A stretch of 64,000 bases of DNA from Loktanella sp. D2R18 (GCF_003318235.1 NZ_QOCG01000006.1:248001-312000), one strand, 5' to 3'. Positions 49,351 through 58,158 are shown, counted from the first letter of the stretch. Numbers and translations: made by a program. The notes: a model not told the origin generated them from the sequence alone.

Positions 49351-50438
49351 ATTGCCCCCCCCGCCGACAGGAAGACCGGCGCGCCGCGCGTCGCTATCTG
49401 CGCCGCCCCCAGCAGGCCGAGATCGCCGCCGTCGACGATGCGGACCAACTCGTTGAAGAAAGCCGGGTGACGCTCGGATATCTGGTAGGCACCATAGGTT
49501 TCGAGTTCCCCGATGAGCGCATCGCGCCAGCGCTCCGGCCCGAGGCCGTCCAGGACCCCGCCGCCGAAATGAATGCGCGCGATGGCCGGGTTCGCAGCGA
49601 TCATGGTCAGGACGACCTGCGCCAGCGGACGCAGGCAAGTCGACAAGATATCGTGCGCAAAATGAGCATCGCGATCCAGCGCTGTCCCGAACGCTGTAAT
49701 ATGGTCGCCCCCCTGAGCCAGCCCCAGCCCGTGGGCGATCCCGGGATGGGTTTCGCGTACATGCTCAAGCACGGCCTCCATCCCTCTGCCTGAAGACACA
49801 GCGTTCAGGTGATGTGCGCCGCCGCAATCGCAGGTCAGCGGCAGAACACGCCCCCGGAACGTGGCGGTAACCGGCAAATGGCCGATCTCGCCCTGAAGGC
49901 CCGCAATATCGTCGATGACGATGCCGCCCGCCCGGGCGGACCAGATCCGCGCTGCGATGCCTGTTGAGACGGTGATATAGCAGGTATCGCTAACGACAGG
50001 ATGCCCGTCCCCGGTAACGAGCGCCAGGAGTGCCGCGCTGACATCGTTCGTCACGTGCCAGTCGAACTCCGGCGCCCGTTGCCGCAGCGCGCTGCCGAGG
50101 TCGAAGGGATCGCTGCAAGCTCCCCAGAGCGGCCCGGAGTTCCAGATCACGCCAGTTCTGTGATGCATCGCGGCCCCCATGGAAACCCCTACCGCGCCGA
50201 TCCCCGGCGCGCGGTCCGCATGATGCCGTGCCTCTGCCACTAGATAGGAGAAAAGCGCGGCCCGGAGATCAGCCGCAGTCTTTTCCGGGTGGTTACGCGC
50301 GCTGAGCGCGGGCGCGCTGCGGCGGTCCGAGAGACCGCCGTCCGCTCCAACGCGTGCCGAGCGGAACCACGTGCCGCCGATATCCATCGCGATCGCCTGC
50401 CCCGCTTGCGCCGGTGCCCGCTGCACCGAAAGTGTCAT
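49347..50438 (-). CDS. ROK-family sugar/cyclitol kinase
   Basis: A 363-residue ROK protein. ATP loop AMDIGGTWFRSARVG (Asp19), catalytic TNDVSAALLAL (Asn-Asp), and GEIGHLPVT are present. The usual zinc motif CxCGxxGC is altered to CDCGGAHHL, with the third Cys replaced by His. ROK kinases include the C7-cyclitol kinases AcbM and ValC of acarbose and validamycin, so phosphorylation of the cyclitol is a plausible job; ordinary hexose kinase is the alternative. Overlaps the next gene (ATGA) on both sides. Confidence 0.85.
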   Translation of the reverse strand: MTLSVQRAPAQAGQAIAMDIGGTWFRSARVGADGGLSDRRSAPALSARNHPEKTAADLRAALFSYLVAEARHHADRAPGIGAVGVSMGAAMHHRTGVIWNSGPLWGACSDPFDLGSALRQRAPEFDWHVTNDVSAALLALVTGDGHPVVSDTCYITVSTGIAARIWSARAGGIVIDDIAGLQGEIGHLPVTATFRGRVLPLTCDCGGAHHLNAVSSGRGMEAVLEHVRETHPGIAHGLGLAQGGDHITAFGTALDRDAHFAHDILSTCLRPLAQVVLTMIAANPAIARIHFGGGVLDGLGPERWRDALIGELETYGAYQISERHPAFFNELVRIVDGGDLGLLGAAQIATRGAPVFLSAGGAI

Positions 50439-51148
50439 TGCCGTCCCGCGTCGGCGTCCTGTCGCAGCCCAGCGATGTTGCCTGCGATCTCACCGCCAGA
50501 GAAAACCGCCGATGCCGCAACTATCCAGTCCGCCCCGTGCGCCGCCAGCCCGCCGATGGTGTTGCGCTTGACCCCGCCATCGGCGCAGATCCGCACGCGG
50601 TGGCTGGAAGAGTCGATCATCGCGCGCAACCTAGCCACTTTGCCGGGCATCGTGTCCAGGAGGCGGCTTTCGCCCGGATGCACCGTCATGACGACCACAA
50701 GATCAATAAGCGGCAGAAGCTCCTCCAACGCCGAGAGCGGCGTCGCAGGCAGGATCGCGACCCCGGCACGACAGCCCCGGTCGCGAATTTTCTCGAGGCT
50801 GCGATAGGGGTTGTTCGAGGTCTCCAGCGGGAAACTCAGTACATCCGCCCCCGCTTCGAGGAACGCGTCGATTTTCTCATCCACCCCGGCACACAGCAGG
50901 TGCACATCGAGGACCGTCTCGACGTGCAGCCTGGCCCGTAGTTCGGCGATCATCTTCGCGCCGAAGGTGATATCGGGCACGAAATGGCCGTCCATTACGT
51001 CGAGGTGCAGCACGTCCGCGCCACCCTCGAGACAGGCCTCAGCGCTGGCCTGCATGCTAATGAAGGGTCCGCCCAGCAGGGCCGGGGCCATGACGATTGG
51101 GGGCGTCGCCCCGGGGGGGAAGTCGAAGAGCTTGTCGGCATGCGTCAT
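50435..51148 (-). CDS. Ribulose-phosphate 3-epimerase-like protein with altered phosphate loop
   Basis: A 237-residue TIM barrel of the RPE family. Metal and acid/base residues are conserved in HLDVMDGHFVPD, and in VLDVHLL and VKDGG-like ADGGVKRNTIGGL. However the phosphate-binding loop, normally MxVxPGFGGQxF, reads MTVHPGESRLL. So either the phosphate is held differently or the substrate is not ribulose-5-phosphate. Within the cluster it could supply sedoheptulose 7-phosphate precursors through the pentose phosphate pathway, or epimerise a cyclitol ketone (compare the AcbO step, done by another fold). Start and stop overlap neighbours by four bases. Confidence 0.8.
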   Translation of the reverse strand: MTHADKLFDFPPGATPPIVMAPALLGGPFISMQASAEACLEGGADVLHLDVMDGHFVPDITFGAKMIAELRARLHVETVLDVHLLCAGVDEKIDAFLEAGADVLSFPLETSNNPYRSLEKIRDRGCRAGVAILPATPLSALEELLPLIDLVVVMTVHPGESRLLDTMPGKVARLRAMIDSSSHRVRICADGGVKRNTIGGLAAHGADWIVAASAVFSGGEIAGNIAGLRQDADAGRQ

Positions 51149-52260
51149 CGGAAAGTGTCCTTATCATTTTGCCGGAGTGCGGAAACCGTCAGTCCGGTAT
51201 TTTCATGGATCGTCGTTTTGACAAGTGTTTTCAGAAAGTTGTTCTCTTGTCCTGCCTGCAGCCGCTGCAGCAGTTCCGGCAGTTCCTGAACCGGGATGCT
51301 CCGCTCTACGAGCGCGACGAACAGGGGCTGCCATGAGGGCGTACTGAGCAGGGCTAGCGCCCGGCTGAAGTCCGCCCGCAGCGCGCCATGCGTACCCCCA
51401 ACGGTCACCGGCTTGCCCCCGACATTAACTTGCACGAAGCCTTCTGATCGGCGTAGCGCGTCCTTCGGCAGCGACAGGAGCGCGGAGGTTTCGCCGCTTT
51501 TGGTGCCGCCGAACAGGAGCACCAGCCCGCCGGGCCGCACCATGCGCAGGGCCCGCCCGATTGAGGCTTCGTCGGAAAAAGCATCCGACACCACGACAAT
51601 GTCGAAATTCTCCTCGGAAGCCTCGCGAGGGACATTGATCCCGTGCCGCTCGAGCGGCGTATGATCCCTTAGGTAGGCAGGGCGCGCCGGACTGCGGTTG
51701 TAGATGTCGCAGGACAGGCCCGATTGCCGCAGAACGCAGGCCTGCAAGACGGAGGATAGTCCCGCTGCGGTGAAGGCCACATTGCGCGGCGCCTGCCCTT
51801 GCGTGGCGGTGCGGAAATATGCTAGCGCGCGCTCCGCTGAGTGCACTGCGCAGGCAAGCGGTTCGGCAAGGACCGCGATATTGTCCTCCATCCCTGTCGG
51901 CACCGGGACGAAGGCTCGTCTCAGCGTCCCGGCGTCCGCGCGCGCGTAGAACATAGGGGCAAAGCCGGTACTACGCTGGAGCGCAACGTGCGGATCGAAG
52001 ACGACCCTCTGTCCCGACCGCAGCCCGCCCCCAGCCTCCTCTGAAAGAACCTCTAGCACCATCTCATGCCCGAAATCTCGGCGTACGTCACGCCGCCCGA
52101 AGGCTTCCTTCAGGTCCGAGCGGCACAGCCCCGCAACCCGCACCCGCGCGACGAAGTTCGGCGCTGCACCGGTCCATGTTTCCCGCGTCCATTTTGGCGT
52201 TCCGTCTACAAGCGACACCGCGTTGTAGACCAGTGGTTGGTTTATCGTTTCAGGCGGCAT
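51145..52260 (-). CDS. MDR dehydrogenase with degenerate nucleotide loop
   Basis: A 371-residue zinc-type MDR-like protein. CRSD (Cys46) and GHE (64-66) suggest a catalytic zinc, but there is no structural zinc lobe. The Rossmann loop, usually GxGxxG, reads TAAGLSSVLQA and the strand end has DIYNRS in place of the acidic end, so cofactor binding may be abnormal. It could be a second dehydrogenase of the cluster or a non-canonical member. Begins at ATG 52260 inside the aminotransferase gene (11-base overlap); the frame open to 52320 continues too far in and is not needed. Stop overlaps the next start (ATGA). Confidence 0.78.
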   Translation of the reverse strand: MPPETINQPLVYNAVSLVDGTPKWTRETWTGAAPNFVARVRVAGLCRSDLKEAFGRRDVRRDFGHEMVLEVLSEEAGGGLRSGQRVVFDPHVALQRSTGFAPMFYARADAGTLRRAFVPVPTGMEDNIAVLAEPLACAVHSAERALAYFRTATQGQAPRNVAFTAAGLSSVLQACVLRQSGLSCDIYNRSPARPAYLRDHTPLERHGINVPREASEENFDIVVVSDAFSDEASIGRALRMVRPGGLVLLFGGTKSGETSALLSLPKDALRRSEGFVQVNVGGKPVTVGGTHGALRADFSRALALLSTPSWQPLFVALVERSIPVQELPELLQRLQAGQENNFLKTLVKTTIHENTGLTVSALRQNDKDTFR

Positions 52261-53365
52261 GGCCACTGGCTCCTTCGAAATAATGGTGCACCGCTTCGAC
52301 GATGCCATCAGCCTCCGCATCGCTCATGTCCGGGCGGATCGGCAGGCAGAGCAGTTGCCGCGCCAGCCGTTCCGCGACCGGGAAGTCGCCCTTGGCGTGG
52401 CCGAGATGGGCATAGGCGGGTTGCAGGTGGATCGGCACTGGGTAGCGCACCGTCGCATCGATCCCCTGCGCCAACAAAGCGTTCAGCAGGGCATCGCGAT
52501 TGTCCGTGGCCAATTGGAACAGGTGGTACACGTGCGTGCCCGGCTCCCCCTCTGCCTGAAACGACACCGGCAGCCCGGACAGCCCGACGCGGAAGCGCGC
52601 GGCGATCTCGCGGCGGCGCTGGTTCCACTCATCAAGCGAAGGCAGCTTGGCGCGTAGCACGATGGATTGCAACACGTCGAGCCGAGAATTGCGCGCAACG
52701 ATCGTGTGGTCGTTCTGCTCGGCTTGTCCGAGGTGGCGAAGCATGCGCAGACGTTGATCGACCGTGGCATCGCCTGTCACGCATCCCCCAGCATCTCCGG
52801 CCGCTGCTAGGTTCTTGCTGGGATGGAAACTGAAACAACCCACCCGCCCGAAACTGCCGACTGGGCGGCCCGCCCATCTGGCGCCGTGGGCCTGCGCGCA
52901 ATCCTCGATCACCTGCGCCCCGTGTTGTCCCGCGATCTCCAAGAGCCGGTCCATGTCGGTGGCTAACCCGAAAAGATGTACTGGCAAAATGAAGTCGAGC
53001 GCGTCGAGAGTCGCCAGCTTGTCGAGATCCATCAGGAAGGTCTCCGGACAAGCATCGACCAGAACCGGTGTCGCGCCCGTCAGGCAGATCGCCGCCACCG
53101 TTGCGAAGAAGGTGTTTGCCTGCACTGCTATTCGGTTCCCTGGGGCGACCCCCGAAGCCTGCAGCGCGAGAATCAACGCATCGGTGCCGGAATTCACGCC
53201 GATACAGTACCGCGTATCGCAATAGGCCGCAAAATCCGCCTCGAAAGAATCGACGTCCGTGCCGAGAATGTAGTTCCCACTGAGCAGCGCTTTGCCGATG
53301 GCCTGTTCCACGGTACCGGAAATTCCTGCAAACTGCGCCTCGTAATTGTATCTCTTCACGTTCAT
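52250..53365 (-). CDS. DegT/DnrJ/EryC1/StrS-family aminotransferase
   Basis: A 371-residue PLP-dependent sugar aminotransferase. FIVGVNSGTDALILALQA (phosphate-binding loop), VQANTFFATVAAI, IEDCAQAHGA and FSFHPSKNLAAAGDAGG with the Schiff-base Lys at about 184 are diagnostic. Such enzymes put the nitrogen onto keto-sugars or cyclitol ketones, as in StrS, ValM or RifK. It is the key indicator that the cluster makes an aminocyclitol. ATG overlaps the lactonase-like gene's stop (ATGA). A large open frame on the same strand in another register (52632-53723) is an artefact of the high G+C. Confidence 0.92.
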   Translation of the reverse strand: MNVKRYNYEAQFAGISGTVEQAIGKALLSGNYILGTDVDSFEADFAAYCDTRYCIGVNSGTDALILALQASGVAPGNRIAVQANTFFATVAAICLTGATPVLVDACPETFLMDLDKLATLDALDFILPVHLFGLATDMDRLLEIAGQHGAQVIEDCAQAHGARWAGRPVGSFGRVGCFSFHPSKNLAAAGDAGGCVTGDATVDQRLRMLRHLGQAEQNDHTIVARNSRLDVLQSIVLRAKLPSLDEWNQRRREIAARFRVGLSGLPVSFQAEGEPGTHVYHLFQLATDNRDALLNALLAQGIDATVRYPVPIHLQPAYAHLGHAKGDFPVAERLARQLLCLPIRPDMSDAEADGIVEAVHHYFEGASGHAA

Positions 53366-54003
53366 TGAGGTTTCCCCACCTTCTGCATTGCCGCGGGGTC
53401 GACGTGAATCTCAACCTGCGGTAGCCGAGCCAGCACCCCGGCAGAGGCTGGGCTGCCGTGAAATATCTGCGCGACCGCTTCAGCCTTGGAAGTTCCCGTC
53501 GCCACGATGGCGATATGCTGCCCCGTCGCGATGGCCGCGAGCCCGAGAGAGCGTCGCGCCGTGCCCTGGGGACAGGTCGTGTTAAGGAGTCTGTCCGGGT
53601 TCGCGATATCCTCAGCGGTGAACACCGCTGCGGTGTGGCTATCGGTTCCGAGGCCGAGAACGACGAAGTCGAACTGCGCGCGCCCAGTGATCTGCTCCAT
53701 TGCGACGGCGGCCTCTGTGGCATGCAGCGTCACATCCGGCACACAGGCAAAGGCTTCCTGCAACATCCGGAGGTTCGAGCCCTCACCAGGATCGACGAAG
53801 TCGTCGGTGACGAAGATATCGACCGGACGGCGCGCGTCCGTCGCATCCCGGAGGCGCCGGGCCAGTTCCCGAGCCACGGGTTTAAGGGTCGAACCACCCC
53901 CTAGCGCAATACATCCCCGCACGGGTTGGTTGGCAAGCACCCGGTATAGGGCATCGGCGACGTGGAGCGCGGCGCCCGTAGAGGTATCATGATAATGTAA
54001 CAT
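53362..54003 (-). CDS. 6-phosphogluconolactonase/NagB-like protein, divergent active site
   Basis: A 213-residue protein of the 6-phosphogluconolactonase/glucosamine-6-P isomerase fold. IALGGGSTLKPVARELARRL near the N-terminus, FDFVVLGLGTDSHTAAVFT (family: LGxGxDGHTAS) and a later IAIVATGTSKAEAVAQI are recognisable. The family Asp-Glu-Arg block is replaced by TDDFVDPGEGSN, losing the Arg. It may open a lactone, isomerise a sugar phosphate or be a regulatory relict. It begins nine bases behind the exporter and overlaps the aminotransferase start. Confidence 0.78.
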   Translation of the reverse strand: MLHYHDTSTGAALHVADALYRVLANQPVRGCIALGGGSTLKPVARELARRLRDATDARRPVDIFVTDDFVDPGEGSNLRMLQEAFACVPDVTLHATEAAVAMEQITGRAQFDFVVLGLGTDSHTAAVFTAEDIANPDRLLNTTCPQGTARRSLGLAAIATGQHIAIVATGTSKAEAVAQIFHGSPASAGVLARLPQVEIHVDPAAMQKVGKPQ

Positions 54004-54012
54004 GTTGATTTC

Positions 54013-55230
54013 CTATCTTGGTCCGTCCAACTTGGACGGCGAGGCGAGCGACTTGGTACCAGGCGTCATCAAGAGGACGATTACCCCAAGTACTCCGATG
54101 ACGAGAAAAACGCTCCAGAGATACTGTACCCCGACGAGCTTGCTTAGATACCCCAGCCCGGCTGTCAGGACGATGGAGATCATCGTGGCCGACAATTCGA
54201 CTGTTGCATTCGCTCTGCCTTGCTCGGCATCGTCGAATGAATCCATGATGTAGGTGGAGCGGTTCATGCGAATGTAGGCAGCTATCATCGCGAATATGGC
54301 AATCGCGGCATAGGTCGCCTCCAGTTTCGGCACCGTCGCGATAAGAACAACCCCAAACAGAAAAGCCGCCATCGGTAGGGACAAGAGCTTACACAGGTCC
54401 GGCGGGCTATGCTGCCGCGTGCCCCAGAGGATCACCATGGCCATGGCAGCGGCTGCATAGATGCTGTCATGGAAGTAGTAGGTTGCCGAGCTCTCGTTCA
54501 GAAAGCTGCGGAAGTGGTCCGGGTATATGATGTTCATCGCCACCACCGCGCAGGTAGGAATCGTGCTGACCGCGAGCAAGATTGAGGCTCGCGGGCGAGA
54601 CAGAATCAGGTCCACAGAATCCCGCGCCAATTGCAACAGGCTGGCCTTGCCCTGAAGCTGTGGAGTCATCTTCAGCCGCGGCAGGACCGAGAGGCACAAG
54701 CCGGCAAAGGCGAAGGTGAATGCATCCACCAGCAAGACAAAGACGATCCCGCCGAAATGGTAGATCGGAATGGCCACGATGCCGCTGGCAAAGGTGACAC
54801 CTTGCCGGACGAACTCGATCTTCTTGTTGGCCGAGCGATATTGCTCTTTGTCGACGAGTGCTTGCGCGATGCTCTGCCGTATCACTTGGTCAAGGCCGCG
54901 CAGCACTAGGATCACCGAGGCGGAGAAAAGTAGGATCCAGTGCGACTGCCAAAGCGTGTAGCTGTAGGCCGCCACTAGCTGAACCCCCAACCCGCCCAGC
55001 TGCAGAACGATCGCGATGGTCTTGCGATTGAGGCTGTCCACCGTCGGGCCGAATACCGGGAGCAGCAGGAGGAGGCAGATCTGCGAGACGAGGAAATACC
55101 CTGCAATCAGCGCTGGGTTTCCCGTCGTCTCCACAAGGACCCATGGGATTGCCAACAGTGAGATGGCCGATCCCGCACCGGAAAAGAGGTTCGCGACCTG
55201 CAAGGTCGCGAATGCGGAGAGTTTTTTCAT
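54013..55230 (-). CDS. MFS transporter, probable exporter of the cluster product
   Basis: A 405-residue major-facilitator protein with about twelve predicted spans (two six-span halves). The loop after span 2 reads PVFGPTVDSLNRK (MFS-typical DxxxRR-like), and the IRQSIAQALVDKEQYRSANKK segment is characteristic of the MFS exporter group of the drug-efflux-like EnterobactinExp/YfkR kind. Between the cyclase and lactonase genes; export or self-resistance is the likely role. Confidence 0.85.
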   Translation of the reverse strand: MKKLSAFATLQVANLFSGAGSAISLLAIPWVLVETTGNPALIAGYFLVSQICLLLLLPVFGPTVDSLNRKTIAIVLQLGGLGVQLVAAYSYTLWQSHWILLFSASVILVLRGLDQVIRQSIAQALVDKEQYRSANKKIEFVRQGVTFASGIVAIPIYHFGGIVFVLLVDAFTFAFAGLCLSVLPRLKMTPQLQGKASLLQLARDSVDLILSRPRASILLAVSTIPTCAVVAMNIIYPDHFRSFLNESSATYYFHDSIYAAAAMAMVILWGTRQHSPPDLCKLLSLPMAAFLFGVVLIATVPKLEATYAAIAIFAMIAAYIRMNRSTYIMDSFDDAEQGRANATVELSATMISIVLTAGLGYLSKLVGVQYLWSVFLVIGVLGVIVLLMTPGTKSLASPSKLDGPR

Positions 55231-55267
55231 GGATTTTCTCTGGATATTTCGGCGCTCGAAAAGCCGG

Positions 55268-56419
55268 TCAGATAACTACGCAAAGGTCGGCTTCGGACAG
55301 CATGTCCTCGGTTTCCGCCAGTCGCATCAGCGTTCGCGTCACCGTTGCATCGGACAACTCGGCACGGGAGCGAATGAAATCGCAGGTCCCGATCCCTGTC
55401 GGAACTGGCAAGTTAAGCGCCCCGCCGCGGTGCTTCTCGGTATCTTCGAAGGCCCTGAGCACGAGCGCCTCGTTCAAGAAGGCGTGGTTGGTCGGCAGGT
55501 CAAGCCGGCGCAACAGTCCAATTACCCGCAGCAGGTCCTCATCAGAGAGGTGCCCGGCATCGTTCGCGATGCAGCTGGTGTAGGCCAAATCAATCGCCAC
55601 CGCTTCGCCGTGGTGCAGTGTATAGCCGCTCTGCGCCTCGAGCGCCGGGGAGATCATGTGGCCGAGATCGACATAGCGCTCCAGCGTCATGTTTTCGTAA
55701 GGGTTGCTGGACAACTCGATCAGCATCCCGTCGATCGACCGCGTGATCACCTCATCCGCTACCGCCACCGGCTGCGCGAAGCGCGTGCCGATTAGCGTCT
55801 CGCCACATTCCTCCAGCATTTCGAACAGCCGCCGGTCGCGGATCATCGCAATCTTCACGATCTCTGCCATGCCCTGCCGCACAGCCGCCAGCGGCAGGCT
55901 CTTAAGCAGGTCGGGATCGACGAGCACCTCTTCGGGTGGATGGAAACAGCCAAGGTAGTTCTTGCTTTGATTGAAATTCACCCCGCCCTTGATGCCAACG
56001 GCCGCGTCGATCTGCGCCATCAGCGTCGTCGCGATGCGCGCATGCCCTACACCGCGGCGGATCATTGAGGCCGCGAAGCTCACGATGTCGCCGACGACAC
56101 CGCCGCCGAGCGCGACTAAAATGCCATGCCGATCCACCCCCGCACGCTGCGCACACTGCGCAACTTTCAGGACTGACGGCATGAATTTACGTTCTTCGCC
56201 CAACTCCAGAACGAGCACTTCGGGACTTGTCCCGGATTTTTTCAGCGCTCGCACGGCGTTTTCGCCATACAGCGTCCAGACAGTGGGGGTCGTGACGAGG
56301 ACGCATTTCCTCCCCCTTAACCCATCGAAACTGTCTGCGATATCGTTTTGAAAGGAGCCTCGACTTACTGTGACTTCAAATTCTGCGCATTTTTGCGCCG
56401 ATAAACATAGTTCTCTCAA
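55268..56419 (-). CDS. EEVS-type sugar phosphate cyclase (dehydroquinate synthase-like)
   Basis: A 383-residue DHQS-superfamily cyclase and first gene of the cluster. NAD loop GGGVVGDIV (105-113). Motif GIKGGVNFNQSKNYLG (142-157) has the GIKxGVNFN form of 2-epi-5-epi-valiolone synthases, not the GGKTGVN of DHQS. Zinc ligands are E186 in AEIVKIA, H254 in DLGHMISPALE and H270 in HHGEAV, spaced like DHQS E/H/H. The SPALE after H254 is the EEVS/EVS/DDGS signature, where DHQS has HAIE. These enzymes cyclise sedoheptulose 7-phosphate. Start is TTG with GGAAG five bases upstream; no earlier good start. Whether the product is EEV or a stereoisomer cannot be told. Confidence 0.85.
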   Translation of the reverse strand: MRELCLSAQKCAEFEVTVSRGSFQNDIADSFDGLRGRKCVLVTTPTVWTLYGENAVRALKKSGTSPEVLVLELGEERKFMPSVLKVAQCAQRAGVDRHGILVALGGGVVGDIVSFAASMIRRGVGHARIATTLMAQIDAAVGIKGGVNFNQSKNYLGCFHPPEEVLVDPDLLKSLPLAAVRQGMAEIVKIAMIRDRRLFEMLEECGETLIGTRFAQPVAVADEVITRSIDGMLIELSSNPYENMTLERYVDLGHMISPALEAQSGYTLHHGEAVAIDLAYTSCIANDAGHLSDEDLLRVIGLLRRLDLPTNHAFLNEALVLRAFEDTEKHRGGALNLPVPTGIGTCDFIRSRAELSDATVTRTLMRLAETEDMLSEADLCVVI

Positions 56420-56507
56420 TTATTCTTCCGCTTCTTTAATTGAATACACTTTTCTGTAGTTCAGATCGGCATCCATTCAACCTGAGGGTAATTTGTATCA
56501 ACATTAT

Positions 56508-56523
56508 GACATTTTATTAAATG
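56508..56523. promoter_or_regulatory. Small inverted repeat upstream of the cluster, possible operator
   Basis: ACATTT-TATT-AAATGT, a perfect six-base inverted repeat in A+T-rich sequence about 90 bases upstream of the cyclase start, in the only room available for the operon promoter. Weak evidence. Confidence 0.25.
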
Positions 56524-56720
56524 TTTGGTAACACGGCTCACTGCCTCCTATAAGCTCGTTTTACGGCCGAGTACCGGGATCGCGATGGCCAAACGAAAAT
56601 GACTTCTACGACTTTCGGCAATGCCTTCGAAAACGAGGTCAAAAATGGCAAGACGGTTCAGAACGTTCGCCTGAACTTTCCGGTGGACGTGACAGAATTC
56701 ATTCTCTTATCATCAAAAAG

Positions 56721-56888
56721 GACTATGCTTTCGAGGAACTGATCGCTGAGATTGCAGTGAGCATTCTTGGCGTAAAGCGCGGTTTCAAAACGGATCTCGA
56801 GCAGTCAGCAGCAAAGGTCGAGGGGTGGATCAACGCCCTTTGAGACGACAATCGGGAAGTTTTTCGCGCCGCAGGTCACATCAGGCAT
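56721..56888 (+). pseudogene. ArdC-type antirestriction/zincin C-terminal remnant with in-frame stop
   Basis: The frame reads YAFEELIAEIAV, then SAAKVEGWINAL, a TGA stop, and DDNREVFRAAGHIR. This is the ArdC/TraC C-terminal pattern (AxEELxAELxxxFL ... YxxxWLxxLxDDxRxxFRAA), interrupted by one nonsense codon exactly at the expected L/R position. Upstream residues to about 56580 are no longer clearly alignable. ArdC-type genes occur on conjugative plasmids and ICEs, so a mobile element once bordered the cluster. The remaining space (56420-56720 and 56889-57192) has no supportable gene. Confidence 0.75.
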
Positions 56889-57192
56889 CGCTCACATGAT
56901 GCAAGATTCCATGCGAAGACGTGCCTCGCCAGCGAAGGCCGAATATCCAAAGTTTGGTTTGTCCGCGACCTCATTTTTGCCCGCCCCACTTGCGCTGCGC
57001 GAAGCATGAATGACTGGTTTTGCCGCCGCACGGCAGCACCGATGATCGAGCACTTGCAGAGTTTTTCGCGCTGCGAGCGCGCGCAGCACATTTCCAGCAC
57101 GTCCGCCTTGGGCTCACACCAGTCGTTCGCTGCGTTCTGTACGAACGCCCGGTAAGCACTTTTGTCCATTAAGACTTATTTTGACACGGGTT

Positions 57193-58158
57193 TCAGGAAA
57201 CCGGGTTGCGGTAGATCATCCGTCGCACGGAACCGGTTTTGGACCGCATGAGGATTGTTTCGGCGGTGACATAGCCGACTTCGCGCTTGATACCTTGCAC
57301 CAGTGATCCATCAGTGACGCCTGTGGCCGCAAAAATCACATCTTGGGTTACCAGATCGTCGCGTGTGTAGACGCGGTCAAAATCTGTGATCCCGGCCTTT
57401 GTCGCGCGGCCCCGTTCATCATCGTTGCGGAACAACAGGCGGCCTAAAATTTGTCCACCCATACATTTGAGCGCGGCGGCTGCCAGCACGCCCTCGGGCG
57501 CGCCACCAGAGCCCATATACATATCGATACCTGTGATGTCTGGTTCTGCGCAATGCATGACGCCCGCGACATCGCCATCAGTGATCAGCCGGATGGCGGC
57601 CCCGGTGCTGCGCAGTTCGGCAATCATGTCTTCGTGGCGCGGCCGTTCGAGCACGCAGACGGTGATATCGCGCGCGGTGCAGCCTTTGGCCGCAGCCAAT
57701 GCGGCCACACGTTCGCTGGGTGACATGTCCAGCGTGACGACACCATCGGCGTAGCCGGGGCCAATCGCCAATTTGTCCATATAGACGTCTGGCGCGTGTA
57801 GCATAGACCCACGCGGCCCCATTGCGATGACCGCGAGCGCATTTGGCATGTCTTTTGCAGTCAGCGTTGTCCCTTCGAGCGGGTCGAGCGCGATATCAAC
57901 GCCGGGGCCGGTCCCGGTGCCGACTTCTTCACCGATATAAAGCATCGGCGCTTCGTCACGTTCGCCTTCGCCGATGACCACAACACCAGCAATATCAAGC
58001 TTGTTAAGCTGGGTGCGCATCGCATCGACCGCAGCTTGGTCAGCGGCTTTTTCATCGCCACGCCCGATCAATGGGGTACAGGCAATGGCCGCAGCTTCGG
58101 AAACACGGGCAAGCCCAAGCGAGAGTGAGCGGTCGTTGAAATCGGCGGCTTTGGTCAC
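57193..58158 (-). CDS. glpX: Class II fructose-1,6-bisphosphatase
   Basis: A 321-residue GlpX of gluconeogenesis or Calvin-type carbon recycling. The Li-sensitive phosphatase motifs are VVIGEGERDEAPMLYIGEEVG, DIALDPLEGTTLTAKDMPNAL (metal site), GDVAGVM and GSGGAPEGVLAAAALKCMGGQ. Same strand as hom, about 100 bases after it. Confidence 0.94.
   Translation of the reverse strand: MTKAADFNDRSLSLGLARVSEAAAIACTPLIGRGDEKAADQAAVDAMRTQLNKLDIAGVVVIGEGERDEAPMLYIGEEVGTGTGPGVDIALDPLEGTTLTAKDMPNALAVIAMGPRGSMLHAPDVYMDKLAIGPGYADGVVTLDMSPSERVAALAAAKGCTARDITVCVLERPRHEDMIAELRSTGAAIRLITDGDVAGVMHCAEPDITGIDMYMGSGGAPEGVLAAAALKCMGGQILGRLLFRNDDERGRATKAGITDFDRVYTRDDLVTQDVIFAATGVTDGSLVQGIKREVGYVTAETILMRSKTGSVRRMIYRNPVS

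Noticed and set aside
49351..49638. N-terminal extension of the MDR gene to 49638
   Set aside because: It runs over the ROK kinase gene and reads as Arg/Pro-rich noise; the ATG at 49350 overlaps the kinase stop properly.
52632..53723. Open frame of 363 codons on the same strand as the aminotransferase
   Set aside because: It overlaps a clearly recognised PLP enzyme in another register, is very Arg/Ser/Pro rich and has no family pattern; it is a product of high G+C.
48256..56419. Interpretation as a mycosporine-like amino acid (sunscreen) cluster
   Set aside because: The cyclase could be DDGS-like, but an O-methyltransferase and ATP-grasp ligase, both needed for 4-deoxygadusol and mycosporine, are absent while an aminotransferase and kinase are present.
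48256..56419. Interpretation as an AHBA/kanosamine-type cluster
   Set aside because: ROK kinase and DegT-type genes fit, but the cyclase carries EEVS-type motifs (GIKGGVNFN, SPALE) and no AHBA partner such as a RifJ-like dehydratase is present.
56876..57169. Minus-strand frame of 97 codons next to glpX
   Set aside because: Cys/Arg-rich with no homology pattern, and opposite to the ArdC-remnant side; likely noncoding scar.
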